From: Saccharopolyspora hirsuta
GTDB lineage: Bacteria > Actinomycetota > Actinomycetes > Mycobacteriales > Pseudonocardiaceae
Length of the DNA stretch: 64,000 nt
Reading direction: 5' to 3'
Assembly: GCF_008630535.1 (NCBI RefSeq)
Contig: NZ_VWPH01000005.1
Location: 248,001 to 312,000, forward strand
The notes beneath the pieces were generated by a model, which searched no databases, had not been told where the DNA came from, and worked only from the letters and a program-made list of their open reading frames with translations. A program made the translations under genes and the position numbers. Position 1 is the first letter of the stretch, and every line of letters begins with the position of its first letter. Below, in pieces: positions 58,790 through 64,000 of this stretch.

Positions 58790-59869
58790 TCAGATCTGGA
58801 GCAGGTCGGCCAGTCGGGCGCGGTGCTGGTCGGGGGTGCCCAGCAGGAGTTCGGAGGTCTTGGCGCGCTTGTAGTACAGGTGCGCGTCGTGCTCCCAGGT
58901 GTAGCCGATGCCGCCGTGCAGCTGCACGGTGTCGGCCGCAGCCTGGAAGTTGGCTGGTGAGACGAGGACCTGCACCAGAGCCGCTGCGAGCGGGAGCTCG
59001 CCGGGATCGGCGTCGGCCGTCCAGGCCGCGTAGCGCACCGCGGCCTCGGCCTGCTCCACCGCGCTGCACATGTCCGCCAGGCGGTGCTTGACCCCCTGGT
59101 AGGAACCGATGGCGCGGCCGAACTGCACCCGGACCTTGGCGTATTCGGCGGTCATCTCCAGCACCCGCGTCATGCCGCCCAGCTGCTCTGCGGACAGCGC
59201 GACGGCGGCGAGGTCGCGCACTCGGGCGCGCACCGCATCCGGGTCGGGCGAGGCCAGGAGCTCGGCCGGGGCCGCCGCGAAGTCCAGGTTCGAGAGGCGG
59301 CGGGTCGGATCCAGCGCGCGCAGCGGGGTTTTCGCGACGTGCTCGCCGCGCACCCGGAACCACGCCGTGCCCTGCCCGGTCTTGGCCTGCACCAGCACGA
59401 CGTCGGCGATGTCGCCGGAAACCACGCGCGGCGCGCGCCCGTCCAGCACCCACGAACCGTCGCGCTGCGCCGCGGTCGGCACCGACTCCTGGTCCCACGC
59501 CACGGCCGCGACCAGCTCGCCGGAAGCCATCGCGGGCAGCAGTTCCGCGCGGGCCCGCGCATCGTCGAGTTCGAGCAGCACGTCGGTGGCCAGCACCGCG
59601 GAGGCCAGGAACGGCACCGGTGCCAGCGCCCGGCCCAGCTCCTCCAGCACCACCGCGCGCTCCGCGTGACCGGCCCCGGAACCGCCGAACTCCTCGGGGA
59701 CCACCAGACCGGTCAGCCCCAGCTCGGCCGACAACCTCCGCCACAGCTCGGGATCGTGCCCGTCGCCGTCGGCCAGTTCGCGCACCCGCCGCGGCGGCGC
59801 GTGCTCGGCGAGGAACTTCCGCACCGCGGACCGCAGTTCCCGCTGCTCCTGGTCCAGCACCAGCTGCAT
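58790..59869 (-). CDS. Acyl-CoA dehydrogenase, small/partner-subunit type
   Basis: A 359-aa acyl-CoA dehydrogenase-family protein: LVVPEEFGGSGAGHAERAV, AVAWDQESVPTAAQRDG in place of the usual TEP motif, and QLHGGIGYTWEHDAHLYYKR near the end. The usual EGTxEIQ with catalytic Glu is missing at the C terminus, which stops at DLLQI. Small actinobacterial ACADs of this kind often pair with a larger neighbour as an alpha2-beta2 enzyme (known for steroid side-chain ACADs). The larger gene lies 37 bp upstream. ATG 59869 follows GAGGAG. Confidence 0.87.
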   Translation of the reverse strand: MQLVLDQEQRELRSAVRKFLAEHAPPRRVRELADGDGHDPELWRRLSAELGLTGLVVPEEFGGSGAGHAERAVVLEELGRALAPVPFLASAVLATDVLLELDDARARAELLPAMASGELVAAVAWDQESVPTAAQRDGSWVLDGRAPRVVSGDIADVVLVQAKTGQGTAWFRVRGEHVAKTPLRALDPTRRLSNLDFAAAPAELLASPDPDAVRARVRDLAAVALSAEQLGGMTRVLEMTAEYAKVRVQFGRAIGSYQGVKHRLADMCSAVEQAEAAVRYAAWTADADPGELPLAAALVQVLVSPANFQAAADTVQLHGGIGYTWEHDAHLYYKRAKTSELLLGTPDQHRARLADLLQI

Positions 59870-59906
59870 CGCACACTCCTCGGTGACTCGTCCTGCGGTC
59901 GCGCGC

Positions 59907-61142
59907 TCACGGGGTCCGCTGGGTGCCCACCTTCAGCTCGCGGAACGGCACGTCGCGGTCCACCTGGGGCTCCTTGGGCAGACCGAGGATGCGCTCCCCG
60001 ATGATGTTGCGCTGCACCTGGTTGGAGCCGCCCGCGATGCTCGACGCCGGGGTGGCGTTGATGGCGACGGCCATCTCCTCGGCCGCGGTGTCGCCGTCCT
60101 CCCAGGAGGTCAGCGCCGGTCCGGCGATCAGCCCGGCGGTGTCCACGGCCTGCCACAGCAGTTCGGCACCGGCGAGCTTGGCGATCGATCCGCGTGCACC
60201 GGGCGGCGAACCGGCTTCCGCCTCCTGCCGCAGCTTGGTGTTGAACAGCGCCAAAGCCCGTTCCCGCGCGTAGATCCCGGCGAGCCGGTCGCGCACCACC
60301 GGGTCGTCGGAGCGGTTGCGCCTGCGGGCCAGGTCGACGAGGTTGTCGCAGGACAGCGGGTCGCTGCCGCGCCGGACCGAGCCGCCGATGGAGACCCGCT
60401 CGTGGCCGAGCATGGTGACCGCGGCCAGCCACCCGCCGCCGACCTCGCCGATCACCGCATCGGCCGGGATGCGCACGTCGTCGAAGTAGACCTCGTTGAA
60501 CGGCGCGCGTCCGGTCATGTCCCGCAGCGGGCGGACGGTCACCCCCGGGCTGTGCATGTCCACCACGAACATGGTGATGCCGCGGTGCTTGGGCACGTCC
60601 GGGTCGGTCCGGGCCAGCAGCGCGCCGAAGTCCGCGAACTGCGCCCCGGAGGTCCACACCTTCTGCCCGTTGACCACCCAGGAATCACCGTCGCGCACCG
60701 CGCGGGTCTGCAGGCTGGCCACGTCCGACCCGGCGCCGGGCTCGGAGAAGAGCTGGCACCAGATCTCGTCGCCGCGCAGCAGCGGCGGGACGTAGCGGGT
60801 CTTCTGCTCGTGGCTGCCCAGGTCGAGCAGCGTCGGTCCGCACATGCCCATGCCGACCATGAACGGCGAGCTGGGCAGGTCGTAGTGCCCGGCTTCCTCG
60901 TCGTAGACCTGCTGCTCGGCGGCGGTGAGCCCGCGACCGCCGTACTCGGCGGGCCAGGTGATGCCGATCAACCCCGCATCGTAGGCCGCGGCCTGAAACC
61001 GCTTGGCGACTCGCAGCTGCTCAGCGGGCTCCAGATCACCGAGCGGCCCGGGCGCGTTGCGGGCCAAGAACTCCCGCACCCGAGCGCGGAACGCTCCCCG
61101 CGATTGGCCGTCGTGGCTGCCTTCGGGATCAGAAGTGCTCAT
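59907..61142 (-). CDS. Acyl-CoA dehydrogenase, large/partner-subunit type
   Basis: A 411-aa acyl-CoA dehydrogenase: ITWPAEYGGRGLTAAEQQV, FSEPGAGSDVASLQTRA, TSGAQFADFGALLARTDP and the C-terminal GGSNQVQRNIIGERILGLPK typical of FadE-like partners. ATG 61142 follows GGAGG. Probably forms a heteromer with the gene behind it (inference). The promoter carries the palindrome CAGTCAGCGCTGACTG 30 bp before the start, presumably bound by the divergent TetR. The stop codon lies inside a CGTGAGCGCGCGACC half-repeat (59897-59911). Confidence 0.89.
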   Translation of the reverse strand: MSTSDPEGSHDGQSRGAFRARVREFLARNAPGPLGDLEPAEQLRVAKRFQAAAYDAGLIGITWPAEYGGRGLTAAEQQVYDEEAGHYDLPSSPFMVGMGMCGPTLLDLGSHEQKTRYVPPLLRGDEIWCQLFSEPGAGSDVASLQTRAVRDGDSWVVNGQKVWTSGAQFADFGALLARTDPDVPKHRGITMFVVDMHSPGVTVRPLRDMTGRAPFNEVYFDDVRIPADAVIGEVGGGWLAAVTMLGHERVSIGGSVRRGSDPLSCDNLVDLARRRNRSDDPVVRDRLAGIYARERALALFNTKLRQEAEAGSPPGARGSIAKLAGAELLWQAVDTAGLIAGPALTSWEDGDTAAEEMAVAINATPASSIAGGSNQVQRNIIGERILGLPKEPQVDRDVPFRELKVGTQRTP

Positions 61143-61171
61143 GCGATCGCCTCCGGTCGGCGGAAACCGAT

Positions 61172-61187
61172 CAGTCAGCGCTGACTG
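61172..61187. promoter_or_regulatory. Perfect 16-bp palindrome, candidate TetR operator
   Basis: CAGTCAGC-GCTGACTG is exactly self-complementary, in the 126 bp between the divergent acyl-CoA dehydrogenase (start 61142) and TetR (start 61269) genes. TetR repressors normally bind such dyads in their own promoters. A symmetric 16-mer is unlikely by chance at this position. Confidence 0.7.
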
Positions 61188-61268
61188 TAACCGATCGGAT
61201 GCGCTCCGAACACCCGCATTTTCCGGGAATTCCACTGTGGACATCCTCGGTCCCGGTACTCTGCAGCC

Positions 61269-61895
61269 GTGGAACGCAGCCGCAACGACCCGCGCACCCG
61301 GCAGGAGCGGGCCGCCGACAGCCGCACGCTGATCCTGCAGGCCGCCGTCGACTGCCTGGTCGAGCACGGTTACGCGGGCGCTTCCACGCTGGCCATCCAG
61401 GCCAAGGCGGGTGTTTCGAGGGGACGCCTGCTGCACCACTTCCCGTCCCGGGACGAGCTGCTGGTCGCCGCCGCGCAGCACCTCGCCCGAGACCGGCTGG
61501 CGCAGACCGAGCTGCGGGTCGCCGAGCAGCTCGCGGGCATGCCCGAGGGGCCCCGCCGGGTCGACCGCTGCATCGACCTGCTGTGGGAGACCTTCCACGA
61601 ACCGCACTTCTGGGCCGCGATGGAGCTGTGGACCGCCGCCCGGACCAACCCGGCGCTCAGCGCCGCGCTGCGCCCGGAGGAACGGCGGCTGCGCCGGTCC
61701 ATCCGATCGGTCTCCGACCGGATCTGGGGCCCGCAGGTGTGCAACCACCCCGTCTACCCGCAGCTGCGCGAAATGCTGTTCACCAGCATGCGCGGCGCCG
61801 CCCTGGCCTACGCGTTCGAGGACCGCTCCCCCAGCCGCTCGGCGCACCTCGCGGTGTGGAAGTCCATCACCCGGCGGCTGCTCTTCGAGAGCTGA
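61269..61895 (+). CDS. TetR-family regulator
   Basis: A 208-aa TetR protein: helix-turn-helix at about residues 20-65 (HGYAGASTLAIQAKAGVSRG, then RLLHHFPSRDELL) and a ligand-binding helical domain. GTG 61269 start. It is divergent from the acyl-CoA dehydrogenase pair and 81 bp before an acyl-CoA synthetase, so it probably responds to an acyl-CoA and represses one or both units through the palindrome at 61172. Confidence 0.92.
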   Translation: MERSRNDPRTRQERAADSRTLILQAAVDCLVEHGYAGASTLAIQAKAGVSRGRLLHHFPSRDELLVAAAQHLARDRLAQTELRVAEQLAGMPEGPRRVDRCIDLLWETFHEPHFWAAMELWTAARTNPALSAALRPEERRLRRSIRSVSDRIWGPQVCNHPVYPQLREMLFTSMRGAALAYAFEDRSPSRSAHLAVWKSITRRLLFES

Positions 61896-61976
61896 CCCGC
61901 AGCGGTCGAGGTTGACCGCCAGCGTCGGCCGACGCAGTATGAGGCACGTCACGCCGCTCTCACCGACGAGGTAGCG

Positions 61977-63536
61977 ATGCCAGCACCTGCGCAGTCCGGC
62001 CGAGGCATGACCATCAGCGACCAGCTCGCCCGCCACTCCCGCAAGATCCCCGACGAGATCGCGCTGCGCTTCGCGGGCACCAGCCGCAGCTACCGCGAGC
62101 TCGACGAGCGCGTCTCCCGGCTGGCCAACGCGCTCGCCGAACGCGGTGTGGCGCAAGGCGATCGCATCGCGGTGCTCGGCCGCAACGGCCTGGAGGTCAT
62201 CGAGTCCTACCTCGCCGCAGCCCGGTTGGGCGCGATCTGCGTGCCGATCAACTTCCGGCTGGTCGCCGACGAGGTGGCCTACGTCCTCGCCGACAGCGGC
62301 ACCCGCGCCGTGATCGTCGACGAGCTGTTCACCGACGTGCTGGACAAGGCGGCGGGGTCCGATGTGGACGTCCGGCTGGTCGTCGGGGAATCCGGCGACT
62401 ACGAGGCGGCGCTGGCCGCGGCCTCGCCCGTCCACGCCGAGATCGCGGTGGACGAGCAGTCCCCGGCGTTCATCATGTACACCTCCGGCACCACCGGCCG
62501 CCCCAAGGGCGCGGTGCTCAGCCACCACAACCTGCTGATGCACACGTTCAGCTCGGCGGTGCACCACGGCATCAGCGGCGACGACCAGGTGTGGCTGGTC
62601 GGGGTGCCGCTGTTCCACATCGCCGGGGTGTCCGGGATGCTGCCCTACCTGCTGCAGGGCGGCCGGATCGTGGTCGCCCCCTCGGGGCGGTTCGACCCGG
62701 CGGAGACCGTCGAGCTGCTGGCGCGGGAGCGGATCACCGCGTGCTTCCTGGTCCCCGCGCAGTGGCAGGCGATCTGCGACCTGCCCGACCTCGGCGCGCA
62801 CGACCTCTCCGCGCTGCGCCGGATCACCTGGGGCGCCGCGCCCGCGTCCACCACGCTGCTGCGGGCCATGTTCGAGAAGTTCCCGGACGCCGACATCACC
62901 ACCGCGTTCGGGCAGACCGAGTGCAGCCCGGTGACCACCGTCCTGCGCGCCGAGGACGCGCTGCGCAAGATCGGCTCGGTGGGCACGCCGATGCTCAACG
63001 TCGAGGTGCGGATCGTCGACGACGACATGAACGACGTGCCGCCGGGCGAGGTCGGCGAGATCGTCTACCGGGGCCCGACGGTGATGCGGGAGTACTGGGG
63101 CAAACCCGCCGAGACCGCCGAGGCGTTCCGCGGCGGCTGGTTCCACTCCGGCGACCTGGTGCGCCAGGACGAGGACGGCTACCTCTACGTGGTGGACCGC
63201 AAGAAGGACATGATCATCTCCGGCGGGGAGAACATCTACTGCGCCGAGGTCGAGGACGCGCTGGCGGCGCACCCCAAGGTCGCCGAGGTCGCCCTGATCG
63301 GCGTGCCGGACGAGCGCTGGGGCGAGACCCCGCTGGCGGTGATCGGACCGCGCGACCCCGCCGACCCGCCCTCCCCCGGCGACGTCGCGGAGTGGTGCCG
63401 CGACCGGCTGGCCGGGTACAAGCGGCCGCGCCGGATCGCCGTGGTCGACGAGCTCCCGCGCAACCCCAGCGGCAAGGTGCTCAAGACCCAGCTGCGCGCC
63501 GACCACGCAGCGGGACGGCTCGCCGTCCAGGAATAA
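61977..63536 (+). CDS. AMP-dependent acyl-CoA synthetase/ligase (FadD-like)
   Basis: A 519-aa ANL-superfamily enzyme: A3 motif YTSGTTGRPKGAVLSHHNLL, A5 FGQTECSP, A7/A8 SGDLVRQDEDGYLYVVDRKK, the A8 hinge DMIISGGENIYCAE and the adenylation Lys in NPSGKVLK. It activates a carboxylic acid to its CoA ester through an adenylate. ATG 61977 follows GAGG; an in-frame ATG at 62007 is an alternative. It would supply the substrate for the adjacent acyl-CoA dehydrogenases. Chain length is not predictable from the sequence. Confidence 0.92.
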   Translation: MPAPAQSGRGMTISDQLARHSRKIPDEIALRFAGTSRSYRELDERVSRLANALAERGVAQGDRIAVLGRNGLEVIESYLAAARLGAICVPINFRLVADEVAYVLADSGTRAVIVDELFTDVLDKAAGSDVDVRLVVGESGDYEAALAAASPVHAEIAVDEQSPAFIMYTSGTTGRPKGAVLSHHNLLMHTFSSAVHHGISGDDQVWLVGVPLFHIAGVSGMLPYLLQGGRIVVAPSGRFDPAETVELLARERITACFLVPAQWQAICDLPDLGAHDLSALRRITWGAAPASTTLLRAMFEKFPDADITTAFGQTECSPVTTVLRAEDALRKIGSVGTPMLNVEVRIVDDDMNDVPPGEVGEIVYRGPTVMREYWGKPAETAEAFRGGWFHSGDLVRQDEDGYLYVVDRKKDMIISGGENIYCAEVEDALAAHPKVAEVALIGVPDERWGETPLAVIGPRDPADPPSPGDVAEWCRDRLAGYKRPRRIAVVDELPRNPSGKVLKTQLRADHAAGRLAVQE

Positions 63537-63578
63537 CGCGCCGCCATCGCAGGAGACCGCGACCCGCGCGAACCAGGT

Positions 63579-63594
63579 ATGCAACTCGTTGCAT
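63579..63594. promoter_or_regulatory. Inverted repeat upstream of the nitronate monooxygenase gene
   Basis: ATGCAAC-TC-GTTGCAT, seven-base perfect arms, 54 bp before the monooxygenase ATG, directly followed by a degraded second copy (TGCAACTGCGTGCATA, 63595-63610). Likely an operator overlapping the promoter; it differs from the TetR palindrome, so another regulator may be involved. Confidence 0.5.
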
Positions 63595-63611
63595 TGCAAC
63601 TGCGTGCATAG

Positions 63612-64000
<389 letters not shown>

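Overview
The window is a GC-rich chromosomal segment (third codon positions are almost all G or C, GTG starts are common, intergenic gaps are short) from an actinobacterium. An Emb-type arabinosyltransferase (33003-36170) points to an arabinogalactan-containing wall (Mycobacteriales/Pseudonocardiales). With the secreted chitin-type LPMO, the DasR-like box, the cutinase-like secreted enzyme and the many acyl-CoA dehydrogenases, a Pseudonocardiaceae soil genus such as Saccharopolyspora is my best guess. The genus is inference, not shown. I see no phage, IS element, CRISPR array, rRNA or tRNA.

Layout. (1) 1-14.2 kb, organic-acid catabolism: an edge-truncated NB-ARC ATPase regulator; a LysR gene divergent from a PrpF isomerase - MatC carrier - SDR operon; a flavin hydroxylase, a cupredoxin and an MFS pump; then a GntR/UTRA regulator, acyl-CoA dehydrogenase and MmgE/PrpD gene, divergent from a mesaconyl-CoA-type hydratase. 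A 14-bp motif occurs twice between the divergent pair. (2) 14.3-31 kb, a large organosulfur-scavenging locus. It holds SfnG (dimethylsulfone), SsuD (alkanesulfonate), DszC/SfnB-type and NtaA-type flavin monooxygenases, a MetNIQ ABC importer, an MHS permease, a diverged RibB-like protein and a BisC-type molybdoenzyme. Three tiny leader peptides sharing T-x-R-[HR]-H-V-D-[LF]-x-R-V-x(4)-C precede sfnG, ssuD and the permease; I consider this the most interesting signal in the window. (3) 31.3-37.3 kb: LPMO with a DasR-like operator, an AEC-type carrier, Emb, and an unusually long SNase-fold nuclease. (4) 37.3-47.3 kb, aromatic catabolism: IclR, XRE and LysR regulators, an SDR, PobA, and a benzoylformate decarboxylase - aromatic acid permease - benzaldehyde dehydrogenase operon. 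Together these would feed (4-hydroxy)benzoylformate to (4-hydroxy)benzoate and on to protocatechuate. (5) 47.3-58.7 kb, mixed housekeeping: a decayed Ntn-hydrolase, VOC and nitrobindin proteins, a MarR-MFS pair, cold-shock protein, a Sua5/YciO protein, EamA and MFS transporters, and secreted C39-like, cutinase-like and HNH proteins. (6) 58.8-64 kb, CoA-ester degradation: paired acyl-CoA dehydrogenases, a TetR gene with a perfect 16-bp palindrome, an acyl-CoA synthetase and the start of a nitronate monooxygenase.

In the sulfur locus the likely logic is import (MetNIQ, MHS permease), then FMNH2- or FAD-dependent C-S cleavage to sulfite, with sulfoxide repair by BisC. The leader peptides would sense sulfur amino-acid supply through translation. 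Several intergenic hairpins recur in related forms (GTCGTGAG... and GCGATTTC... families) just after stop codons.
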